From Hawksworthiomyces lignivorus (Eukaryota > Ascomycota > Sordariomycetes > Ophiostomatales > Ophiostomataceae), in the NCBI GenBank assembly GCA_002917075.1, contig NTMA01000096.1, forward strand, positions 62,001-126,000: a DNA stretch of 64,000 nucleotides. Reading direction: 5' to 3'. Both the position numbers and the translations under genes were made by a program. The notes beneath the pieces are model-generated. The model was not told where the DNA came from. It saw only the letters and a program-made list of their open reading frames with translations, and ran no database searches. Of the stretch, positions 22,230 through 33,038 are shown in pieces (the stretch's first letter is position 1; the number at the start of each line of letters is the position of its first letter).

Positions 22230-23935
22230 CTACTCATCTTGTCCTTTTTCAACACCACCCTTAGCGAAAACAGCAGCATGCATCTGCTCTTCGACAGTAG
22301 TAACAGTCTTAGACCACCTCCATGCCGGGATCCTCCTCTCGTACAGCTCATCGATCTCAGCCGCGGAACGACCCTTGGTCTCAGGGAGGTACAGCCACAT
22401 AAGGAGCATGATGGGCACACTGAAGGCACCATACACGAACCCAGCCTTGAGATTTAGGGAGAGGAGCATGGGTGGAGTTGCAAAAGTGGTAGCTATTCCT
22501 AGGAGCGAGTTGGCCAAGAATGTCACTGGTCCTGTCTTAATTCGGAGAAGGGCTGAAGGAAGTTCAGCTGAGAAGAGATAGTGTGCTTGTCCGACGATTG
22601 TGAACGCGAAGGACCAGAGACAGCAAATGACCAGGAGACCAATGCCAGCTGCTGCATTGCCCTTTGATGCGCCCGTCCAGTACAAGCCTCCGACGAGAAA
22701 GAGAGCAACGCACGTGAACGTCTGACATGTGTTTATCAAAATGCGACGGCCAAACTTGTCTGTAGTAAAGGACCAGAACATTGTGGCGAGTAGGTTGCAA
22801 CAGGAGACAATGAGAGACGCGAGGAAAGGGTCTTTCAAACCAGCAAGCGAAAAGAAGTATGTCGAGTACGTATTGACAATGGCGAGGCCGCCAAATTGTG
22901 AGGCGACCGCGACCAACGTCACTGTGAGCGTCCGCTTCAGGTTAGCACCTCTGAAGACATCAATGTATCGTGGCCGATCCTGTAACAGCGCTTTCTCGTT
23001 TGCAATGGTTCTTTCAATGATTCCGTACTCGTCTTCGTAATTATAACCTTCGACACCTCCATATAGCTTCTTCATAGCCGCAATTGCTTTCTCCTTATCG
23101 TTGTGACGAGCATGGAACCATGGCGACTCTGGAATAAAGATCCAGCACACAATCATCAATGCGATAGGACCCCAAAGGATCCGCATGGCCAATAAATAAT
23201 TATCGGGGTGTTTCTTATTGAGCTGCTGCATCATCAAAGAAATGATGATGCTACCGATGTTGCTCCAGAGTAGCTGGAAAGTGACCATACCACCACGAAT
23301 ATTGTCTGGGCAGATCTCCATGACATATACTTGGCAGGTGATCTGAAGGACGCCGACTCCTGCGCCATTGCAAAGTTTCGCGAGAGCCCACACTCCCGGG
23401 CTCTTTGCGGTGTTGAGGAAGATGCAGCCGACGACGAGCCATACCCACGCAACATAAAACGACTTTTTGCGGCCGAACCTATCGGCAAACCAAGGAATGT
23501 ATGTGAACGTGAGTATTTGACCGACATTGAGAAGAGCGCTCCAAGCGCCAACCCAAGTCGAACTAAGCGCTCTCACGCCTGAGTTGCCATTGCCGAATTG
23601 CTTGATAAACCCAGCATTCGCTATGACAGAACCCGAAGACGTGAGCTACACAGCAAATTCGACCCATCATCAGCGTTATTGAACGACGTATTATTGCTTG
23701 TAAAATGTGAAATTTCACTCACCTCGAAGCCTTCGCACACATAACCAGTGTAAACCGCTATAGAGATTAAGACGACCCGCTTAAAAACCCAAAGCGTACG
23801 GTGAACAGAAAGCTCATCATACCTAGATTTCAGAAGGCCGTAGTTGCTGGATCCATCAACTGTGGTTTCTTGGTGTAAATCCTTTTCAGCTACTCCTTCG
23901 CGGTGCTGCACTTCGTTCTTGTCAGACTGGTTCAT
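22230..23935 (-). CDS. MFS sugar porter
   Basis: Proton-coupled sugar transporter of the plasma membrane, 12 predicted spans. Exons 23935-23723 and 23645-22230 give 542 aa; the intron joins VCEGFE to LTSSGSVIANAGF. Sugar porter signatures: DRFGRKKS after span 2, PESPWFHARH after span 6, TDKFGRR between spans 8 and 9, and PETKGRSAAEIDELYE at the end. The long acidic N-terminus and central loop resemble the maltose/lactose (LAC12-like) disaccharide porters of ascomycetes. It is convergent with the GH78 gene, so it is a good candidate importer of rhamnosylated sugars or oligosaccharides (inference). Confidence 0.9.
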
Positions 23936-25215
23936 CTTGAATTTTGTTGTAAAACTAAGGTGTATGGCATCTGAGGTGTTTTCGAGAAGTCAACCTTCTA
24001 AGAGGGAGACTAAATAGACCTTTGTATGACCCAAAGACATGGCGGTGATCCCCATACTTGGGTAACCTTACCAGGACCCCTGCATGAAGGAGACCCACAA
24101 CATAATGCGGGGGTCTGGTGACTTGACGAAGACACAATATGGGGTATGGCTCGTATGTCTTGATTCCCCGCAAACTATAATGAGCTATTCGGACTTTCGG
24201 GTAATAACCACAACGAGCCAAGGTAACAGACGATACAGCTCCAAGACCTTTGCAGAAATTAAAGTCAACGACATTTGTCGTTTAAAAGACTAACCCCCAT
24301 ACTCATTGCCACAAAAGATATAATTTAGAAGATATTCGGTACAGAAGGTAGCGATAGAGCCCTGGTGCAATAGGGCCCGACCCGATCCAGTTCAAGAACT
24401 CAACCGCCTGCATAATCGCCCGAATGTTGTAACCTTGCTGTCCAGCGGAGCCGACCCAAATTAGGAATGCCACCCGACAACGCCTATTGTTGAACAAGCT
24501 AGTCCTATACACTAAGGTGGTATTTCGTACGAGAGAGTTAACTGCGTCGTAGCCAATATCAACACTAGCATTCTAAAAGACAAGAAAGGCATGGTTTCTC
24601 ACGCAGTCTGTCACGTAGCTAATTGCGAGTTCAAGGTCACCATAGAAACTAATAAATATCTAAAGATCATTAAGGAGACCAAAACGTTTAGATTATTAAT
24701 GTATTCTAGCTTGTGAAAAAATTCTAAACTATATAACATATTCCTAGTTAATCACAGGGCCACACAATGTTTCCTGCATGGGTTGATCATCTCTCGTCTG
24801 AGGGATGTAATAAACACAATTAGCAGAGCAAATAGTGTGTTAAATATCAAGATAGGATACTTAAAGAGAGCAGGATTGTGATGGCGTCTGATGGTGAAAT
24901 GACATTGACAAGAGAGGCTAGTATAGGAGATACTTGAGAATGACAACAGAGCCAAGATACGAATGTGGCTGGGTAATGCATCCTATGACCGGGTTAATAT
25001 TAATACTAGAAGCAGACAGTGTAATACCGGTGAAAGATATACCGAGTTACATTGGCTACTTGAAAAGCGAAGAATAATATTCATACCAACAATGTGAATG
25101 CAAAGCAGCATTAATAGTAACATGGCACGCATGAAGTGTGTATTTCATTGAGCTTGAGCCAAAAATGTGACGTAAGTTATCAATGACCGAGGTTTCATAC
25201 ATACTCTAGTTTTCT
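23936..25215. other. Intergenic region with a possible ankyrin relic
   Basis: Promoter of the sugar porter plus about 1 kb of decayed sequence. A short ankyrin-like relic lies at about 24340-24560; otherwise nothing supported. Confidence 0.4.
24343..24555 (+). pseudogene. Possible ankyrin-repeat relic
   Basis: On the plus strand the translation includes NVVTLLSSGADPN, the helix-loop pattern of an ankyrin repeat, then an in-frame TAG, PTTPIVEQA (compare TPLHxA) and a further stop. The stops and lack of a flanking open frame suggest a decayed fragment of an ankyrin-repeat gene. The minus strand of the same DNA is open for about 70 codons, but I recognise nothing in it. Confidence 0.35.
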
Positions 25216-26938
25216 TTAAATGTAGACGATAGCAATTGAACTATCGGGGATCGTGACTTGAATCTTGCCATTTTCCACCGGGGCTGTAATTGTGGTTGTC
25301 TGTACTCCAGTCACTTCTTTACCCTGGCTACTGTAGGGCCATTGGCTTCCTCCAAATGTAGTGTTATCCGCATTTTGCGCAGCACCACCAGGGTTGGTAA
25401 GATACTTGACAGTAGCAGAAGAGGAACTAGAAGCAATGCCATCTATTTCCACGTTGAGGCTGGATCGACTTGTACCGAGCGATTCATCCCAGTAATTGAG
25501 ATTGCATAAAGCCACACGAGCTGCAGTGTTTCCTTCGAATGCAACATAAGAAGAAAAATTTGTACCGTCATTATTGCCAGGGATTAGCTCAACCATCTTT
25601 GTCATTCCTCCGAGGCCAATAAATTCAGCTGCGGTTATCAGAGCGTAATAGATGTTTTTTGTTTGGGCCGGCATAGTGCTGCTTGAACTTGGTTGCCAAA
25701 CGTTCTGGTTTGAGTTATAGACCTGTTCCCAATTCACGCCAGCAACGCCCAGCGACATGAGGTACATCATGAAATCAGCACCATAGAGAGCCGTAGCGAA
25801 GGAGTACGAGAACTCTTGGCTTCCAGTTCCACCAGATTGTATATTAATCTCATTAAGAAAGTATTTGACTTCGCCATCTTTGTAAGTAGAGAAAAATGCA
25901 GCCGTCGACTGGATGTGTTTACTTGTATCCGTCACTGTATTTGCATGACTGATCATATGGGGGAGGATACACACTGCACCGAGGCATCGGTACCAGTGAT
26001 CAGTTGCATATACGATATTGTTGGTCAAGTCAAAGGTTGTGTTCTGAAATAATTCTTGTGGTGTCCAATCAGTGCTTCGTTGGTCGTAGCTGGCAAGATC
26101 AGGTCCAGCGAATATAGCTCCACTTGGGATGATGGCTGCTTCGGAAATATTTGTAGCAATTTCTTGAAAGCGAGTTGCAAAACTGAAATCAAGATTATAT
26201 GGTTAAATGTCATAGAATGGGTTTTGGTTCTGGGAGAAAGCTTACTATTGAGCACTTGTGGCTGAAGGCCCAGTATGGCCACCATATTCGTTTGGCTCAT
26301 TCCCGATCTCAATAGCACCAATATTATCAATACCGATAGTAGTTATAATAGACTCGGCGTTTTCATTTGTGTGTGTATAATTCGTGTCAGTATATGAGAC
26401 CTGTGGCATCCATAGAGCATTCGTAGGCGATAAGAGATTGGCCAAAGGCCAGAATTTAGGTCCAATCGTTAATGAACCTGTTTGAGATGTTCCTGGAGCA
26501 GGAAATATTGGCTGAGTCAGTGTCGAATCCCAGACCACGCTGTCACTAATACATATATGAATTAATTATATGTACTCCGTATTAAATTAACGAACGACCT
26601 GTCATCCGCGAAATACTTACCCGGTATCACCCCCCACCCGCAAGAGAGGTCTTCCTCCTGTGCGTTTGAAGACTTCACTAATAAGATTGATTGAATATTG
26701 ATTAGCTGAGCTGTCCGAAACGCTAGCTACATCACGCGTCAGTTAGATATCATTTGTTAGTGGTAGGAGCAACGCGAACGCCTAGCTACCTACTCTGCGC
26801 GTACAATGAGAACGTGCTGAGCTCAAAACTCGTGCCGGGGAAAGATGGGTCTACCAAAACAGCACCTGGAGGTACCGTAGCTGGAAGTGTGACCGTTATC
26901 ACTGCACTGGCCCGCGCAGATAGTTTATCCAGACGCAT
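25216..26938 (-). CDS. GH79 beta-glucuronidase-like glycoside hydrolase
   Basis: Retaining glycosidase of family GH79, members of which remove glucuronic or 4-O-methylglucuronic acid from glycans and glycosides. Exons 26938-26790, 26722-26621, 26545-26246 and 26182-25216 give 505 aa. The barrel start is LLRVGGDTGDSVVWD. AIEIGNEPNEY carries the acid/base Glu and EVKYFLNEINIQSGG the nucleophile Glu. A C-terminal beta domain ends VTIPDSSIAIVYI. The N-terminus SAVITVTLPATVPPGAVLVDPSF is typical, but no signal peptide precedes it. A TATATAAAG at about 27056-27064 fits a promoter for this start. An unrecognised upstream exon could still encode a signal peptide. Confidence 0.85.
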
Positions 26939-28400
26939 GATTCACGTTGCTAAATCTCGATTTCTGAAGTAATGATAACGGTTCTTGTCGGGATTTATTA
27001 TTCGTAGGAGGTGATGGTAAGCGATGATCAGGGCAATAAAAATAAAAATACATCGTCTTTATATACAAGGCGTCTGAGGCATCACTGGGCAAGATGCATA
27101 GTGGCGTAAGAAAATGAACAGTTAAGCTGGCAGCGATCATTCTTTCCGTTCCCAAGCTGGTAATCTACCGCAATTAGCTCAGCAGTGTACTCTGTATGGA
27201 AGGCTGTTTCAAACGGATTACGTAGCTTAAGTTTTTATGGACGTGTATCACACGCCGCAAGGTTTATTATTTCAGAGTATACCAACTAATGTTAAAATAT
27301 AACATGTAATTTTTATACAGTTGCTATAGGAATATATGATTGCTTCGCTTGATGTTACGCGTTATCTAAGTTAATTCTACATTTCTGCGTGCAAAGCTGA
27401 GTTTGCTTCTAGCTTAGCTGCTGCAATTAATGCTACCATTAGCTAGCGGGCCACTCGTCTTAAAGTCTTGTGATCTCTTTCCCCACAGAAGCCATGGTAC
27501 CTTGTGTTTAAAGCTGGCCCCGGAAGTCGGCACAAGAAAAGTCGATTAGAATCAGCTTGTATTGAAACTCCCCTCTACTTGACTATTCTCAAATTTGGAA
27601 CTCACCTTACACGTTCTAATTTTTTTGCTCTTTAGCTCACCTTGCACGAATTTCTTCTTGCTTCTCCATCTCCTTTTTAAATGAATCGAATTAGCATGCG
27701 CCGATGTATCCAGTGGCTACCTAGGTTGCTGGGAGTGTGTTGCGGCGATGTACCCTCTTCGCAGACTGGGGCTGAATAAAAGGCGTGAAGTTCTAAACCC
27801 ACCGGAGTGTGTGTAGGCAAAATCCTATGAAGGGCACAAGCCAGGAATCAAAACTCATTTGTGTGAAGAAAGACACCCCAAGAGATCTATCGCATGCCAT
27901 AGCTTATTCGGACCGAAACCTATTGTGCTAATCGTAGCACTTATCTAGCTACATACGCTATACGGGGTAGAAATATATACCACAGTTGCGGAACAAAGGC
28001 CTTAACCCCGCCTTTGCAAACACTTCATGAAAATAATAGAGCTGTTTGATTAAAGCTTGGGTGGGCGGGCAACTTAGACGTAGGCGCTCAAAGAAGCCGC
28101 CAGTCAATACCTACCCGTAGGTTTTCAAATCTCACGGCAACGGGCAAATAATTTCGCAACTTTGCGTTGTGGATTATCAATGATGGAGGTCAAAGTACGT
28201 TGACAATAGGCCTTCATTTTAAAAACCAGTGCTTGCAATTAACTTATCAGTTATAGAAAGTGAAGTGCAAAAACAGGGACATTCAGGTAGCTTCTATTCC
28301 TATTGCTGGAGAAACACTATCCCGACATTTATCATATTTGAAAATTATTCTCTTTTAGCCGAACGAGTCTCCTTTCTTTTCTACAAGGTGTAATCGTCAT
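26939..28400. other. Intergenic region upstream of GH79
   Basis: Promoter of GH79 (TATA-like element at about 27060) and 3' flank of the next regulator. A perfect 11-bp palindrome TTCGGACCGAA lies at 27907-27917. No gene supported. Confidence 0.4.
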
Positions 28401-30484
28401 TTAATACATCTTGTATCCATTTCCTAGCGGACGGCCGTAGCAGAATTCCACGTCCGAGGAAGGGTTGCAAGTAGCAACTTGAAAGCTGCTGGTCAGAGAA
28501 TTGCCATCCTCACTAGCTGCTTGGAAGAATTCCCATGTCTCCTGGTCTCGGAAAACATGAGGCATGCCGTAATCAAAGAGATCGTGAAAAGCTGCATCGA
28601 GCTGAGAGTAAGACCCAGGACTTTCTGTCCACTCCCCAGCCAGCTGTCTCTCAACGTCCAGTCTAGGATCTGATGTTTGTCCGTCATTTGCTGCTATATG
28701 TGGTTGCCACGAGGTAGACGTAGCCACCATAACATTGTGAATGTCTCCTATCTCGTTGAATTGGTGTGTGACCGCTGTTGAGGATCCATCGTTTTGGTCT
28801 AGTTCTGCAATAGTTGTTTCCAATCTATTATGTGTATCGCAAGTATCTTCGCTCGTCGGTTCTGCTCTTTTCTCTTGCTTAGAAAGAAGTCCAAGGATCT
28901 TTTTAGCCAATCTTGTCACTTCTGCAACACTAGTCCACAGCTGACCGAGCTCATCAAGAGCATCGCAACAACGGGAGAGAGCTTTATACGCTGCGGCGAT
29001 ACTGAGCTGATTATCTCGTAGGGCACGGTAGATCATTGTTGTCGACATGGACATGGCGTACGGAACAAGAGGAAGTGGCGGGAGGCTCTCATGTCTTCCG
29101 TCAGAGAGAATGTTGAGAACTCGACGCGCTGCGTCGAAGCGCCGCTGATAGGGGATGCTTCCGGGTCCACTGTATCTACACGATAGCATCGCCGCAACAC
29201 AGTACCAGATTTCCAAATACGCTAATACTGGTTAATTTAAGATCAATTGGCTATGATATGTCAGATCATACCTCTGTGCGACCTGTGGAACAGATCCAAA
29301 TCGGCGCCAGCTGTGATTTGCGAAAATGTTGGAAAGTCTTGGCAATCGTCAACAGTAGCCGTTGAGTTGGCTTTGAAAACCTTAGTTGCTGTAGCCATGA
29401 GATCTCCTAGACAAGTAGCGATAGCCATGATCTGCGATCGGTAGTTATCTTGCTTTGGGATGATGCGTCTGATAGCAACGTCAGAATCATCAATAATGAA
29501 CGGCGCCGCTGCCATGATTGGCTTGCTCAGTCGATCGAAATTCCGCAGTGACCACCAAAGGTAGTCACAGGACTCCTGGTCTGAATTTCCAGGAATCTTC
29601 CAATGCAGGGACAAAGACCACGCTTCACAAATGGCCTGCGACAAATAACCCGACGAGCGTCTTGTCCCGGTGACTCCATCATTGTGTAGGTGCATCAGTG
29701 CCAGAATTTGGACCTTGGTGATGCGATCAGGTTCAAGGTCTGCTTTGATAGCGGCATCTAGGCCAGACAGCAACTTTGATGCAAATTCAAGAGGTTGTAG
29801 CAGGGGGCCGTTTTCATGGAGGCGCAAGAAAGGAGAGGCTTGTTTTGTCTTGCAAGACACAAGACACATAGCTCGAATAAGATATGTTGATGACTGGCCA
29901 TTGCTATGGCCGCGGAAGACGCTGGAGCCATCTAATATAGGTATAAGATCGTCCAAGAGGGAGATATATATCGAGAGAAGGGCATCTGTCGTCGCTTTTG
30001 GTAATTCGAGCAGAGCTCCCACGTCCTCGAGATATCTTCGATGGTTCTCAGAAAGTTTTACTGGTGCATTTCGTGGTCTGTGCTTTCGGTACCAGACTGG
30101 TAGTTGATGTTGTGCTCTTCTGGTACCAGAATGACTTTGGCGCGTCTTCTGAGTTACGTTTCGGTGATGTTGTGAGCGCTTTGAGTAAGATACTGGTAAT
30201 TCATCACTCGGAACTGCTTCTTGCCCATCAGATAAATCTGCCAGAACTACTTCAGGGATATAGTCATTTGCTCGGTCAGATCGGGGGCTTGAGTCTTGAG
30301 TGTTGATTCTTGGCTGGGGATCCTGAGCTGGCTGCGCGCCTTTGTCGAATCTTTCAGCTTTCTCTGCATGGAAACATCTCTTCTTGCGGGCTCGACAAGT
30401 TTGACATGGTAAAAAGAAGAAGAAAGAAAAAAAAAGACAGAAGCGTATGTTAGCTGCTTACTGCTTGTCAGTCGCTTCAGCCAT
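28401..30484 (-). CDS. Zn-cluster transcription factor with atypical N-terminus
   Basis: Fungal-specific transcription factor. The body is continuous from a zinc-cluster half (CQTCRARKKRCFH, first Cys codon at 30406) through 29272, then after one intron (G|GTATGA...ATTAG) 29221-28401. The middle-homology region includes MCLVSCKTKQASPFL, ICEAWSLSLHW and ESCDYLWWSLRNFDRLSKP. CQTCRARKKRC is a class seen in xylan/sugar regulators, but a second Cys half is not evident downstream. An in-frame ATG lies at 30484 (a longer one at about 30562), separated by a GTAAGC donor, a CTAAC branch and a poly-pyrimidine tract; no AG acceptor occurs before the zinc codons. The start is therefore unresolved. Between the GH79 and Gfo/Idh genes, it may control the glycoside block (inference). 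Confidence 0.7.
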
Positions 30485-31373
30485 CAGGAAATACTCATCT
30501 TGTGAAATTCGTTTCCTAGCTGAAGCTCCGGAAGCTTGCCAAACAATTTCCATAATTTCCCTATGCGCCTAAAACGTCACTCAGATATGGAATCGCTATG
30601 GAAACCGATAAGGATATTCGTTGTTGTTCTGGACGTCGAGGAGACAGCAAACTGGGTAAAGTGAAAGCGGAAGCAAATCCTTTTCGGGGAGATTACCGTA
30701 TAGCAAGTTTATTACCGACGACGGCCCTGGCGGTCTCGTGTTCTCTCCTACGAGTAGCTCTCCCCCGCTGAAAGAGTTGGGACTACTGGTTTAGTCTGGT
30801 ACTCACAAATATCATTGGCTGTTTAGACAAAGGAGGTCGTTACATTTTGTTTTAGCCCAATGAATACATCGCAATACGCCCTTCATCCCGAACCCGATTC
30901 AGAAGTTTCCGCCTGATCACAACACATTACTCCACACTGGAAATTGTGGGGGGCAGTTTGCATGCGGGGAAGGCAGTTTGACTTAACCCAAACCGGGTCG
31001 GCTCAAAGCTTGTCATCGTCATATTCTACACGTCTTCCAAATAGAGCTCGCTGACAGTCCTTCTGTCATAGGCGCGATGGAACGTAGTCATTCACAACGT
31101 CATACTAAAGCTTTCTATGGCAGAAAATCGTGGATGCTACGGTTAGAAAGGGCAAAATAATACTATCGGATGAAATACACATACCGGTTGATACGCTGGC
31201 GGCCAGAACTATCGCATCTGGTGCCCGATGCCGGAGTGCAAGGTCATGTATAAAAGGCTGTTTGTTAGAAAATTAAACGTGTTTGTACCGTCCGTTGACA
31301 TATCTTGCTGCGCTGCTGGTGCAAGTTTCCATCTTCACATAACATTTGGTACTCCACTTCCACACGATTCACC
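30485..31373. other. Divergent promoter between regulator and oxidoreductase
   Basis: Contains CGGGTCGG at 30994-31001 (CGG-N2-CGG type) about 375 bp upstream of the oxidoreductase start, in a CGG-rich stretch. No gene seen. Confidence 0.45.
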
Positions 31374-32696
31374 ATGGCTTCACCACAAGTTAAACGATAT
31401 GTTATTGTGGGGACAGGTGTCAGATCTGCGTTCTACTACGAAAGTATTATCCGTGACTTCAGTGACACAGCAAAACTCGTGGCTATTTGCGATACCAACC
31501 AAACTCGAATGAATGCTGTAAATGATCACATTGCTGAAATTGGAGGAGAGCGAGTGCCCACATACAAGGCAGAGGACTTTGATAAGATGGTCAAGGAACA
31601 GAAGGCCGATGTTGTTATTGTCACCACAATTGATCGTTTTCACCACGTCTATTGTATTAGGGCCATGGAGCTGGGCTGTGATGCGATCACCGAGAAACCA
31701 ATGACCATCGATGAGGAGAAATTACAGCTTATGATTGATGCAGAGAAGAAGACTGGAAAACACGTTCGCGTGCTTTTCAACTATCGCTATGCCCCTCACC
31801 ACACCAAAGTTCGCGAACTCATTGCGTCCGGAGTTATCGGTGAGGTTTCCACCGTCCATATGGATTGGATCTTGGACTGTGCTCACGGTTCGGATTTTAT
31901 GCGGCGTTGGCACAGAGAAAAAGACAATAGCGGGGGAATCCAAATGCATAAATCAATTCACCACTTCGACCTGGTACATTTCTGGCTGAATACGGAGCCA
32001 GAAACCGTTTATTGCGTCGGCGGACTCCGGTTCTATGGCAAAGAAAATGCCCAAAAGCGAGGCGTAACTAATCTTGGCGAACGATATCTCAATAATGAGG
32101 AAGCAAAGGATGATCCATTTGCAATCCATATCGACACAAGTGCTCGGCTCAAGAAGTTATACCTAGATGCAGAGCACGAAGATGGCTATATCCGCGACCG
32201 CAACTGCTTTGCTGAAGGTATTACCATTGAAGACACCCTTTCGATGATTATTCAGTACAAGAACCGAGCTACTATGACATACAATACCTACGCTTTTGCC
32301 CCATGGGAGGGATATCGCTGCGTATTCAATGGAAGCAAAGGCCGTCTTGAGATCAATGTTTTCGAGACTGGCTACTCAGCTGGTGGCGAGCCTATTACCA
32401 AGAGCATCACCGAGCACCAAAGAAATTATATCCAGGGAGGAGTTGACGAGACCAAAATTGTGGTTTACCCTCTTTTCGAAGAACCATATGTCGTAGATGT
32501 TGTGAAAGGCGAAGGTGGGCATGGCGGGGGTGATCCTGTCTTGTTGCGTGATGTTCTCGTCGGTGACAGCGAGGATGAATTCAAGAGGGCTGCCTTCATA
32601 CGCGACGGCGGAAACGCTGTCCTGGTTGGAGTTGGTGCAAATCATTCCATGAAATCCGGTTTACCGGTCAATGTTCAGGATCTAGTACGCTGGTAA
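31374..32696 (+). CDS. Gfo/Idh/MocA family oxidoreductase
   Basis: NAD(P)-dependent sugar/polyol-type oxidoreductase, 440 aa, single exon. The start was chosen at the ATG in an ACCATGGC context; upstream frame extension lacks support. The N-terminal Rossmann domain has VIVGTGVRSAFY. The catalytic-domain hallmark EKP is in DAITEKPMTID (about residues 105-115), and HKSIHHFDLVHFW carries the conserved His of the family. The C-terminal beta-sheet domain includes MTYNTYAFAPWEGYRCVFNG and ends GDPVLLRDVLVG...VNVQDLVRW. Likely cytosolic. It stands between the GH79/GH78 genes and an anion transporter, consistent with oxidation of a released sugar or uronic acid (inference). Confidence 0.9.
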   Translation: MASPQVKRYVIVGTGVRSAFYYESIIRDFSDTAKLVAICDTNQTRMNAVNDHIAEIGGERVPTYKAEDFDKMVKEQKADVVIVTTIDRFHHVYCIRAMELGCDAITEKPMTIDEEKLQLMIDAEKKTGKHVRVLFNYRYAPHHTKVRELIASGVIGEVSTVHMDWILDCAHGSDFMRRWHREKDNSGGIQMHKSIHHFDLVHFWLNTEPETVYCVGGLRFYGKENAQKRGVTNLGERYLNNEEAKDDPFAIHIDTSARLKKLYLDAEHEDGYIRDRNCFAEGITIEDTLSMIIQYKNRATMTYNTYAFAPWEGYRCVFNGSKGRLEINVFETGYSAGGEPITKSITEHQRNYIQGGVDETKIVVYPLFEEPYVVDVVKGEGGHGGGDPVLLRDVLVGDSEDEFKRAAFIRDGGNAVLVGVGANHSMKSGLPVNVQDLVRW

Positions 32697-33038
32697 TTCT
32701 ACAAGGTCGTTAGATTTAAGTCAGTTGGAAATCAAGAAAGTGGGACTTTAGTTAGACACAACATTACAATCTTTTATAACCCTAGATTAGACCCGAGATC
32801 ACAAAGTCTCGGTTAAGAACAATAACATGAGCCTAACAGAATATACGAGTTAAACTATAAAATGTGTTGACGCGTAATGATATTATATCATGGAGGAAAT
32901 AAAACCGTTGGGATCTTACTGCTTGATACAAACTCGTCTGGAACTATTTAAACCTGAATTAGAAAGCAACGAATACAAGTCATAGCGCTCAAGTATCAAA
33001 ATAGACTCTCTTTCACAAAGGGTGTCTACCTATGTAAA
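32697..33038. other. Intergenic region between convergent genes, with hairpin
   Basis: Holds the CCGAGA-N8-TCTCGG inverted repeat at 32793-32812, in the likely 3' UTR of the oxidoreductase. Confidence 0.4.
32793..32812 (+). other. 3' UTR hairpin
   Basis: Perfect 6-bp stem (CCGAGA/TCTCGG) with an 8-nt loop, 97 nt after the oxidoreductase stop codon. Function unknown. Confidence 0.3.

Noticed and set aside
24303..24512. 69-aa minus-strand open frame, first considered as rRNA or a small protein
   Set aside because: No match to rRNA segments that I recall and no protein motif; the plus strand gives a better ankyrin-like reading.
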